NCBI RefSeq assembly: GCF_030867095.1
Contig: NC_081835.1
Coordinates: 38,485,892-38,549,891, forward strand
DNA length: 64,000 nucleotides
Source: Alligator mississippiensis
Taxonomy: Eukaryota > Chordata > Crocodylia > Alligatoridae
Direction: 5' to 3'
Below the pieces are notes generated by a model. It was given only the letters and a program-made list of their open reading frames with translations. It did no database searches and was not told where the DNA came from. Within the stretch, counting starts at the first letter, position 1; every line of letters begins with the position of its first letter. A program made the position numbers and the translations under genes. Below are positions 10,048 to 19,967 of this stretch, one piece after another.

Positions 10048-13000
10048 TGGACATCACGACGAGGGACATGCTCAGCTGGGATGGGCCTCACCTGTCCCCC
10101 AAAGGTAAGCGTGTGTTTTCTTCTAGGTTGGCGGATCTCCTCCGGCAGGCTTTAAACTAGGCCCATCGGGGGGAGGGGAGTACGAGGGCAGGGGAAGCTG
10201 TGGACCACCAAACCATGTGGCACCCACAAGGACAGCCCAGCCTGAAGAAGGAGAACATTGGGAACCTGAAAGCCATGGGGAGGCCAGCACAACAGAACAG
10301 GTAAGGAACAAGAAGGTAAGAAACAATGGGCCCCATGGGACTGGGAGCGGGGGGGCAGCAAAGGCACCAGTCGCAGGGCTCAAGTGCCTATATACTAATG
10401 CTAGGAGCATGGGGAACAAGCAGGATGAACTAGCGCTCCTGCTTGCACTAAACACCTATGACTTAGTGGGGCTAACAGAGACCTGGTGGGATTCATCCCA
10501 TGACTGGGCAGTACATATTGAGGGCTATAGATTGTATAGAAAGGACAGGTCGGGGAAGAAAGGGGGGGGGGGGTTGCACTTTATGTCAGCGAGCAATACA
10601 CATCAACCCTCATCAAGACAGAATCCGAGGTTGAGGAAGTAGAAGGATTGTGGGTTAGGCTACATGGGGGGCAAGGAGAAAGGGATTTGGTGGTAGGGGT
10701 CTGTTACAGACCCCCACACCAAGGGGAAGAAATAGATGCGGGGCTCCTGAGGCAACTCTCGGAGACCATAAAAGCTAAAGAGGCGGTAGTCATGGGGGAC
10801 CTAAACTACCCGGACATCTGCTGGGAGACGCAGACAGCAAGGTCCCATCGCTCAAACAGGTTTCTAACTTGTGTACAGGACCTCCACCTGACACAGGAGG
10901 TGCATGGTCCCACTAGGGGGAATGCCATACTGGATCTGGTATTGGCAACGGGAGATGACATGATAGGGGACCTCCAGATCGGTAGCTATCTGGGAGACAG
11001 TGATCACCTTATAATAGAATTCAACATAAGACGGCGAGTGGGTAAGGTAACTAGTAGGGTAAAAGTGCTAGACTTTAGGAAAGCTGATCTCATTGCACTC
11101 AGGCGATTAGTCAAGGAAGCGCTGCAGAGTAGGAGTTTTGATGGGATGGGCGCCCAAGAAGGGTGGCTGTGCCTAAAGGAAACAATCCTTTGGGCACAAA
11201 GCAAGACGATCCCCGAGCGAGGCAAAAGAGGGAAAGGGGCCAGGAGGCTTCCATGGCTGACCAGAGAAATCCAGGGCAGCCTAAGGGCCAAAAGGGGAGC
11301 ACATAAAAAGTGGAAACAGGGTGAGATCACTAAAGATGAATATACCTCCTCTGCTCGTGCTTGTAGGGAGGCAGTTAGACGGGCCAAAGCTACCATGGAG
11401 CTGAGGATGGCAACCCAAGTAAAGGACAACAAGAAATTGTTTTTTAGATATATTGGGAGTAAAAGGAAGGCCCAGGGAGGAATAGGACTGCTGCTAAATG
11501 GGCAGAAACAATTGGTGATGGACAGGGGGGACAAGGCTGAACTCCTCAACGAGTTCTTTGCCTCACTGTTCCTAAGCGAGGGGCACGACAAGTCTCTCAC
11601 TGGGGTTGTAGAGAGGCAGCAGCAAGGCGCCAGACTTCCATGCGTAGATCCTGAGGTGGTGCAGAGTCACTTGGAAGAACTGGATGCCTTTAAGTCGGCA
11701 GGCCCGGATGGGCTCCATCCGAGGGTGCTGAAGGCACTGGCCAACATCATTGCAGAGCCACTGGCAGGAATATTCGAATACTCGTGGCGCACGGGCCAAG
11801 TCCCGGAGGACTGGAAAAGGGCTAACGTGGTCCCCATTTTCAAAAAGGGGAGGAAGGAGGACCCGGGCAACTATAGGCCAGTCAGTCTCACCTCCATCCT
11901 TGGTAAAGTATTTGAAAAAATTATCAAGGCTCACATTTGTGAGAGCCCGGCAGGACAAATTATGCTGAGGGGAAACCAGCACGGGTTTGTGGCGGGCAGA
12001 TCGTGCCTGACCAATCTAGTCTCTTTCTATGACCAGGTTACGAAATGCCTGGACACAGGAGGAGGGGTGGATTTCGTATACTTAGACTTCAGGAAGGCCT
12101 TCGATATGGTATCCCACCCCATACTGGTGAACAAGTTAAGAGGCTGTGATGTGGATGACTGCACAGTCCGGTGGGTGGCGAATTGGCTAGAGGGTCGCAC
12201 CCAAAGAGTCATGGTAGATGGGTCGGTCTCGACCTGGAAGGGTGTGGGCAGTGGGGTCCCACAGGGTTCGGTCCTTGGACCGATACTCTTTAATGTCTTC
12301 ATCAGCGACTTGGACGTGGGAGTGAAATGTACTCTGTCCAAGTTTGCAGATGACACAAAGCTATGGGGAGAAGTGGACACGCCGGAGGGCAGGGAACAGC
12401 TGCAGGCAGACCTGGATAGGTTGCACAAGTGGGCAGAAAACAACAGGATGCAGTTCAACAAGGAGAAATGCAAAGTGCTGTACCTAGGGAGGAAAAATGT
12501 CCAGCACACCTACAGCCTAGGGAATGACCTGCTGGGTGGCACAGAGGTGGAAAGGGATCTTGGAGTCCTAGTGGATTCCAAGATGAACATGAGCCGGCAG
12601 TGTGACGAAGCTATCAGAAAAGCCAATGGCACTTTATCGTGCATCAGCAGATGCATGACAAATAGGTCCAGGGAGGTGATACTTCCCCTCTATAGGGCGT
12701 TGGTCAGACCGCAGTTGGAGTACTGCGTGCAATTCTGGGCGCCACACTTCAAGAAGGATGCGGATAACCTGGAGAGGGTACAGCGAAGGGCAACTCGTAT
12801 GGTCAAGGGCCTGCAGACCAAGCCCTACGAGGAGAGACTAGAGAAACTGGACCTGTTCAGCCTCCACAAGAGAAGGTTGAGAGGCAAACTTGTAGCTGCC
12901 TATAAGTTCATCACGGGGGCACAGAAGGGAATTGGTGAGGATTTATTCACCAAGGCGCCCCCGGGGATTACAAGAAACAATGGCCACAAGCTAGTAGAGA

Positions 13001-13238
13001 GCAGATTTAGACTGGACATAAGGAAGAACTTCTTCACAGTTCGAGTGGCCAAGGTCTGGAACGGGCTCCCAAGGGAGGTGGTGCTCTCCCCTACCCTGGG
13101 GGTCTTCAAGAGGAGGTTAGATGAGTATCTAGCTGGGGTCATCTAGACCCAGCACTCTTTCCTGCTTATGCAGGGGGTCGGACTTGATGATCTATTGAGG
13201 TCCCTTCCGACCCTAACATCTATGAAACTATGAAACTC
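10048..13238 (+). mobile_element. CR1 LINE, almost complete ORF2 (endonuclease + RT)
   Basis: The best-preserved CR1 in the window. It starts inside the end of ORF1 (stop near 10157-10159), so it is 5'-truncated. The apurinic-type endonuclease begins near 10380 (YTNARSMGNKQDEL, LVGLTETWW). The frame shifts by one base in a G run at 10561-10572 and is then open from 10648 to 13146 (832 codons) through the rest of the endonuclease (YRPPHQGEE, DLNYPDICWE, SDHLIIEF) and the full RT ([17 protein letters not shown], thumb). The 3' UTR ends in TATGAA repeats at about 13215-13238. CR1 moves by target-primed reverse transcription. It sits in ITIH intron 2, antisense to the gene. Confidence 0.96.
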
Positions 13239-14163
13239 TATGAAGGTTCCTGTTTAAAAATGCCATAGCCATTTTCAGATAGACTCAGAATTCCATTTCA
13301 AATTCTTCTTGCTGTTCTAGGTGGGATAGTCAACCCTATGGAGAGCTCCAGTACAATACTATATATAGTTTAAAACAGAAGTTATGTTATGTGTTTGTTT
13401 CTACAGGAAAGGAAGCAAGGAGGGAAATTACTTTTGTTGTGCCTTCAAGTTGCTAGGAGGTTCTTAGAGACTACAGTAATGTAAGTCTATGTAAATAGAG
13501 AAAACAGTGCATCCTGTGTTTTAGATTACTTAGGGCACTTGCTTAGTAATTAGGAGACAAGGGTTCGAAAAGCCTTTGCCCAGAGGAATTTCAAAGAAGT
13601 ATATTTGACTTTCCAGCACAGTAATCTAACCACTATACCACAAGTTGAGCATTACCCAGGTCTTTCTCCCTCATACCTTTTGAAGTTAAGCCACTGCATC
13701 TTGCATTTTCTAGTTTGTGGATGGAAAGCAGAGCAGTAGGGAAATTTCTGCTTCACTAGGAGCAGGGGTCTAGGTTAGAACCTACTCCCTTCTAGGTCCA
13801 CATATATCTCACTGAGTCACACACCCTCCAGCTGACTCACTTCCTCCTGACCCCACAAATCTTCCTGGTCTTGGTTACCCAGGGGGCAGCTTTAAAAGGG
13901 GTGCTAGAAAAGGACCTAAATATTTCCCAACCCATAATGTGGGTGTTAGAGTACTATGCTGGGAATCTGGTGAGACAAGTTCAAACTCCCTCTGAATAAG
14001 AGTGGGTGAGAACCCAAGTCTTGTACTTCATGAGCCAGTGCCTTAACAACTTAGCTAAAGCATGGGAGGCCTCTCTTCCCTCCATCTTTCCCTGGACTTA
14101 TACTCAGGTATGTACATATACATCAAATCAATGCATAAGCTACTGCACATGTTGAAACTACAC
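13239..14163. other. ITIH intron 2 with tRNA-SINE-like fragments
   Basis: No exon seen. Two stretches look like decayed tRNA-derived SINEs: about 13520-13670 (GGGTTCGAA-type B box) and about 13935-14080 (TAGAGTACTATGC, then AGTTCAAACTCC). Both are degraded and the family cannot be named. Confidence 0.4.
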
Positions 14164-14694
14164 ATGTATACTAGGGCTGTGTAAAATGGCTATGTTTCAT
14201 TTTGGTTTTGGATTTAGCCATTTCAGAGGGACAGTGAATAGTTTTGGTGTTTCAGATCACTGTTTCATTTTGATTCAGCCAAAACTGTTACAGAGTTTTG
14301 ACACTGTTTTGTAATTCAGCCATAGGCTATAATGGGGAATCACTAAAAGGCCTATAACTTTGTCACTTTGTGCCTGATTCAGAAGAAAATTGCAGGGATG
14401 ATAGCCCCTTCTGAGGCCATGAAGCCTGCCAGCTTTCAAGAAGATAGGTACAGGGGTTTCTGTGAAACTGCACCTCAAACTGTTCAAAGCAAAACTTGTG
14501 ACACGTGTGTGTGTTTGTAGGCAGAGCAGGATGAAACCAGCAGGGATGGTAGCCTCTAACAGGGGGCCTTCCCAGTGCAGGTTACATCTCCGCCCGCCCA
14601 CCTGTTTCTGGGCCAACTGCCTGCCCCTCTTTTTCCTTGATGGAAAACTGATTCAGATGTTTCCCAGGTGGGAGGCTGTCCACTTAGGTGTCTT

Positions 14695-14743
14695 GGGGTG
14701 ACATCCATTCCACAGCTCCCTATACTGTGGCCCATGCCTCACA
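14695..14743 (+). repeat. Direct repeat flanking the Penelope insertion (left)
   Basis: Begins GGGGTGACATCCATTCC and ends CCCATGCCTCACA. The same block, with a roughly 9-bp difference in the middle, recurs at 16125-16182 on the far side of the nested Penelope-like element. Confidence 0.8.
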
Positions 14744-14944
14744 CTTTGCATCCTTCACCCACTCCAGCTGTGGCCCCCTCTCTGGAATCTCTGGCTCCCC
14801 CTTAGGCCCTGGTCCCACTTTCAGGCCAGTCAGAATCCTGAGCCTCTTGCTCTGGGCATTCCTCGTGGTGGGCCTCTGGCTCTTTGACCGCCCCCCCCCT
14901 CCCCCCGCCTTTGGGTCCTGGCCCCAGCATGGACCAGTCAAGGG

Positions 14945-16096
14945 TACTTCTGATATGTTTTATTAGACCAACTGAATAGTTGGAGAAATATATTTTAGCA
15001 AGATTTCGGGTTTAAAAACCCTTCATCAGGCTGAGGAAGCATCTGTAGCTGGTGTGTGCTCTTCCTGGATGGAAGGAATAGTAAAAAAGCCAGAGGCTGG
15101 CATGCAATGCAGGCAAGAAAGCCAGTCAGTAAAAATGTAAATTGAGGTGTCAGGGGGTGAGAGACAGGCTGGGGGGTGGGGGAGGTGGAGTGGAAAGGGG
15201 ATGTAGCAGGCAAAAGTGGAGAGGTACCTGCTATCTGGGGAGTCAGATGTCAGGCAGCTTATAGTGTGTCATAAATCCAATGTTTATTTTGAGTCCATGA
15301 GTTTTTGTATCCAGGAGGTTGATGAAGTGAAGTTCATAGGCTCATCTGTGAAAAGTGGTTTGTAAATTCAAACAAGCATCGAACCTCGCTAACCTCATCA
15401 CCAGAAGCAAACTTCCTACAGCCCAAAATACACTGAATGGATCCAGACCATGCCATGACAAAAAACGCAAAACCTGCCAACGTATCTCCAGTACCCCCAC
15501 AATTACTACACCCCACAACAGAACCTTCACCACTCCTGGATCTTACAGAAGTACCACCAAAAACATTAAATATGAAAATATGTAGGATACACCAAGCAAC
15601 AACTGCACACCAGAATGAATGCACACCAGAAATCTATTACAGACAAAAATATCCAATTGCCTGTGGGGGCATATTTCTCACAAGAAAGCCACTCTGTCTC
15701 CAATCTCTCAGGCCTGATCCTCAAAGGGAATTTACAAGCTACTTTTCACAGATGAGCCTATGAACTTCACTTCACCAACCTCCTAGATACAAAAACTCAT
15801 GGATTTAATATAGACATTGGATTTATGACACACTATAACCTGCCTGACGTCTGACTCCCCAGGTACCTCTCCACTTTACCTGTTATGTCCCCCTTCTCCC
15901 TCCCTGTCCCTCCCAGCCTGTCCCTCACCCCGACACCTCAATTTACATTTTCACTCACTGGCTTTCGTGTCTGCATTGCATGCCAGCCTCTAGCTTCTTT
16001 ACTATTTCTTCCATCCAAGAAGAGCAGACTCACCAATTGCAGATGTTTTCTCAGCCTGATGAAGGGTTTTAAACCCCAAAACTTGCTAAGCTTTTA
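14945..16096 (+). mobile_element. Penelope-like element remnant with inverted terminal repeats
   Basis: The left terminal repeat (14945-15366, minus orientation) and the right one (about 15728-16096, plus orientation) are inverted copies of each other; both include the block around CACAGATGAGCCTATGAAC. Between them about 360 bp encode, on the plus strand, a decayed Penelope C-terminus: LANLITRSKLP, then a cysteine-rich stretch (PCHDKKRKTC) and a GIY-YIG-type remnant. Penelope elements commonly have direct or inverted terminal repeats. The reverse transcriptase is absent. Each terminal repeat holds a hammerhead-like core. Confidence 0.8.
15004..15029 (-). ncRNA. Hammerhead-ribozyme-like core in Penelope terminal repeat
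   Basis: On the minus strand CTGATGA (15029-15023) is followed by one extra A, a stem GGGTTT-TT-AAACCC and GAAA (15007-15004). This is the order of the conserved hammerhead boxes around stem II. Stems I and III and the cleavage site are not resolved, and the extra A is not canonical, so self-cleavage is only a possibility. Hammerhead motifs are reported from Penelope terminal repeats in other animals. Confidence 0.4.
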
Positions 16097-16124
16097 GGTT
16101 AAGCATTTAGGCCTCTGATTTCTA

Positions 16125-16182
16125 GGGGTGACATCCATTCCGCAGCTCCATACCTCTCTTACACTGCAGCCCATGCCTCACA
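16125..16182 (+). repeat. Direct repeat flanking the Penelope insertion (right)
   Basis: Second copy of the block at 14695-14743 (GGGGTGACATCCATTCC ... CCCATGCCTCACA). It could be a target duplication or an older repeat inside the hAT element. Confidence 0.8.
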
Positions 16183-16642
16183 GATGGCATTCCAGACAGC
16201 TAAGCTCACCTGGAGCCTCAGAACTCCACTGCAACCAGCAAGCCCCTCAAAGATCATAGAGGTCTGAGCTTTCCCTAGCCAGGACTATGTATGCATGTGG
16301 TGGCAAGAGGTTACAAGGTGCCTCCTATCCACCTTTCATCAGGGAGGTTTACGGTCCTGGCATTTCTTGGGGGCTGCCGCACCACTGGCAGTCCCACCAG
16401 GCCTCCCAACACTGGCAGGGTGCAGTTTTAGGTCATGCCTAGGACCTGGGGTGTCCTCCTTTTTCACAGCCCCAGCCCATACCTCCAAGTTCATCCAGGA
16501 ATGGGAGCTCAGCAGGGAGATGTTCTTTCCCTGCTGGCTGGTGATACAGTGAGTGCTGCCTCCAGCTCTGAGAGTGGGGCATTGAATAGTTTAAAAAAAA
16601 AATTAAAAAGGAAATAGGTGGCCAGAGTGAGGAGGGTGGCAC

Positions 16643-18562
16643 TCATTCCATCTGCACATGGAGCTTGGGGAACCCCAGCAACAGGAGGTTCAACTTCAGG
16701 AACACCATCTGCTCCACCAAACCAGGATCCAAGGAAGTGCAGTGGAGTGTCACAAGATCCCCAGCAATACTGAACACTCTCTCACTCAGAACACTGGTAG
16801 GTGGACAGGACAGATGTTCCCAGGTAACTGTGGCCAGATTCTGCCACATCTGGCTGTGGCTTGCCTAGTAGGCCAAGGGGTTGCAGAGCAGTGGCTCCAT
16901 GTCCTCAGTGAGTTGGTAGCCACTGAGGCCTCGGCACTACCTGCCTGATGCTGGGGTCTGGTGCCATTGGACCCCAACATGGAAGCCATGCACTTGGCCC
17001 ACATTGGCAGTACCTGTGGTGGAGGAGACTGGCTGCTGGATGGAGTGCTGGCATGGGACAGTGGTTCCCTCTCTTCCACATCCCCCCACCTCTGCCCTTC
17101 TGACTCCCTGACTCTGTTCACCAGTGCCTCCATCCAATGATCCAGAGTTTTGCTGGTTCACATGTTCCCCTTCACCCTTGGGACACACATAGCCACCAGC
17201 ATGTGGACCGTACAGAACCGCAAGGGATCAAGCTGTTTCCTGATGCCCTCCTTCAGTCACCTCACCAGTGCCTGCATGTCTGGTGACAGCAGCTTGCCCC
17301 AGCTAGGAACATTGATCCCCTGGAACTTCTCCATTTGGTTCTGAAGCTCCCTCACTATGGAGATCACCTGGCTAAGGAAGGCATTACCAGTGCTGAGGCT
17401 CTCAGTGGCCTCAAGGAATGGCCTGCGGAACACCAAGATCTGGGACATGGTATCCCACTCAGCTTTAAGGGGCCCACTGATTCCAATCTCCCCAAGCAAG
17501 GCCATCTCCTCAACCAGCCTTTCGAGCATCAGGTATGGGGAGTTCCACCAAGTCTCCACATCCTGCAGGACTGTGCACTGTGGGACACTCAGCTCGGCCT
17601 GTTTGTCCTGCAGCATCTTTCCCCCTTGATGCTCTGAGGGAAGTAGCCTACCACCTTCCTGCATTTTGAAATGAGCTGGTTGGTTGTAACGTCACTCTCA
17701 CTAGCAGCCCTGTCCCCCTCCAAGGCATCCCTGACTATAAGGTGGAATTTGTATGACACACAATGGATGCCAACAAAGTTGGCAGCACAGACTGCCTTGA
17801 CCATATTGGCCCCATTGTCGGTGACCATGAACCTGCAGGTGACCTTGCCCTGCCCAGCAAGCCACCCCTGTACCATGCGGTTCATGGCCTCCATGATCTC
17901 TGTTGCCATGTGGGACTCATCCATCACTTCTGCTTGAAGGACAGCTCACTGATGGCCTGGCTGATCGCACCAGTGCCTTGTAAGGGAGAGAGAGGCATGG
18001 TCTCCACTCTGGCTGCCCCAGATGTCCGAGGTGAAGTGTAAGATGACCTGTGGACCTGTCTTGCACAGCTCCTTCCTCAAGTATTCCCTGCATGTCTCAT
18101 ACAGGGAGGGCACCACCATCCTGCTGAAGGTGGTGCGTATGGGTGGTATGATGGGGCCACTGGTGCCATGAGCTGCCTGAACCCTAGCCACTCAACTAAG
18201 GAGAAGGGCAAGCATCTCCTCAATGCTCTGGGTGACCTCACTTGTCTTGGGAACACACCCCCCCTTTCCCTCCACCTTTCCCCCACTGGTCCAGGGTGAC
18301 CTGCCTCTGCTTCTTGGGGGATGGGGGCTTTGGAGCGAGAGGGGACTTCCCTTTGGGCATGCTCCCACTGGTGCCAGGCTTAAGGAGGAACAAGGGCAAA
18401 GGGGTGGTGCCTCCTGATATGCATCAGCATCCCCATGATGCTGAAGTGTTTCTCGTCCTTTCTCTGGCTGGTCTTGCATCAGCAGTGCAGGCAGAGAGCA
18501 TACTTGGGATCATCTGCCACCTCAAAATGTTCCCACACTACACTACCCCCTCACTTCTGGGG
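16643..18562 (-). pseudogene. hAT transposase with BED zinc finger, decayed
   Basis: Reading right to left on the minus strand: a BED finger near 18540-18410 (VWEHFEV, CLHC, then HIRRHH) with a stop codon just after the CxxC. Next is the RNase H-like catalytic core at 17927-17589 (CRFMVTDNGANMVKAV, GIHCVSYKFHLIVRDA). Then comes the DVETWWNSPYLMLERL block at about 17600-17500. Last is the hAT dimerisation tail at 16849-16643 (PPTSVLSERVFSIAGD, TSLDPGLVEQMVFLKLN). These are the ordered landmarks of ZBED-type hAT transposases, which cut and paste DNA. Frameshifts and stops separate the blocks, so no protein can be made. Confidence 0.9.
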
Positions 18563-18987
18563 TGCGGGTGCAGATCCTGTCTTATCCCCCTCCTCAGCAG
18601 GCAAACACACAACAGCAAGAGGAGCTGACTCAGCAGAGCCACTTGCCTCCACAACCTCAACCTCCTCCAAGGTGCTTCCTGGAGAAGGAGACCTGGCTCT
18701 AGGGGAACTTTGAGGGGCGTGGAGCAAAAAACTCAGATTCCCCCTCCTTCCCCAGAACTACTCTGGCTATGGCACTGAACTCCCCTGATTTCAGATCTAG
18801 CTCCTCCTCTGGCACTGGAAGATTCAGGCTGGAAACTGAAATTGGGGTGGAGGAGACTGTCATGCTGGTGGTTATTATTAGTGCTAGTGTTAGTGGAGGT
18901 GGGGCAGGTGCAGACACTGCTCCCACCTCCTTGCAGCCACTAGCAGCAAAAGCCTCCTGGCTGCTAGGGAAGAGGGTGTGCCTAAGT

Positions 18988-19013
18988 TTTTTTGTTTGTT
19001 TGTTTGTTTGTTT
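18988..19013 (+). repeat. (TTTG)n microsatellite
   Basis: About six TTTG units inside the hAT element. Confidence 0.95.
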
Positions 19014-19115
19014 TTGGGGGGAGAATTGCAGCTCTCACCCCACCCTCTCTAACTCCCCTGCCAGAAGACCTGGCACCTGCCTTTTCAGTATACTTCATAA
19101 TGTTTGCTGTGCTAG

Positions 19116-19234
19116 AAAATGTGTGTGTGTGTGTATAATGTATCTTCTATGTACAATATATCTTCTATCTGTTTAATATGTGTGTGTGTGTAATATATCT
19201 TCTATGTGCAATATATCTTCTATCTGTAATATAT
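19116..19234 (+). repeat. (TG)n plus ATATCTTCTATGT tandem repeat
   Basis: A GT-dinucleotide run followed by alternating copies of AATATATCTTCTATGT and AATATATCTTCTATCTG, then a second GT run and further copies. It is a compound satellite inside the hAT element. Confidence 0.9.
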
Positions 19235-19946
19235 TGGAAAGGTGTATCCAATCCTTTCCAAGAACACAGACTAGCAAGAGACTGACTACTATGAAGCCAG
19301 CCACTGCAGCCAGCCAGTACCTTTCACACATTGTTGCTTCCAGACAGACAGCTCACAAAAGGCAGAGAAAGGCTTCACACAGAGCCTTATATGCTGTTTC
19401 TCCTCCCCTGCCCCAACCCCGAGCACTGGGATTGGAACAGACCTCAGGGACAGATTGCAGACGCTGGCCAGCTACAGATGTCAATAGCTCTTCCCCTTGC
19501 TCTCTTCCCCTTCCCTCTTCTGAGTTTCTGTTTCCCCGCAAACCCACCTCTGAAACATTCCAAAACATCCTAAACATTCTGGAACATTTCAGATGGTTTT
19601 GTTTAGATTCAGAGATATTTTGGAGCCTTCTGTTTCATTTTGGATTCAGTGTTTCGGGTGCTGAAATGGGCCAAAACACCTCTGAAACTAAACAGCTGCT
19701 GAAATTTCGCACAGCCCTAATGCATACTTGTCCATCCTCAGTACAGAGATAGGGCCAAAACCACCCAGGTACATGGCAGAAAACAGTCATTTATGTATAC
19801 AACAGAGATTGGAGTCCACCCATTGCGCTCACTTTAATATGACACAAGTTGTGAAAACAGTAAGATTATTTTACTATGGGGAATTTGGATGCATCACTTC
19901 AGCTAGAACATTTTGTATAAACATCATCAATATGGAAAACACTTAC

Positions 19947-19967
19947 CACATCATCAGCATTTCTCTT
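19947..19967 (-). CDS. ITIH3: ITIH coding exon 2 (21-nt microexon)
   Basis: A 21-nt exon on the minus strand with acceptor TTTTTTACAG and donor GTAAGT, phase 0 at both ends. It encodes KRNADDV. With the preceding Lys at the end of exon 1 it forms a KKR dibasic site, the expected end of the short propeptide removed from ITIH heavy chains. The human ITIH3 propeptide also ends in KR. Too short to score on coding content; support comes from ideal splice signals, correct frame and correct position in the protein. Confidence 0.85.

Larger units (their letters stand above)
14172..19719 (-). mobile_element. hAT DNA transposon with BED-finger transposase, nested insertion
   Basis: A 5,548-bp element with inverted ends (TAGGGCTGTG at both termini) and an 8-bp flanking duplication ATGTATAC / ATGCATAC (14164-14171 and 19720-19727, one mismatch). 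The transposase remnant is on the minus strand at 16643-18562. A Penelope-like element lies within it at 14945-16096. Subterminal sequence on both sides is rich in GTTTCATTTTGG-like words. The element is inactive. Confidence 0.88.

Noticed and set aside
13520..14080. Functional tRNA genes
   Set aside because: Only A/B-box-like words remain and no cloverleaf can be formed; better seen as decayed SINE fragments.
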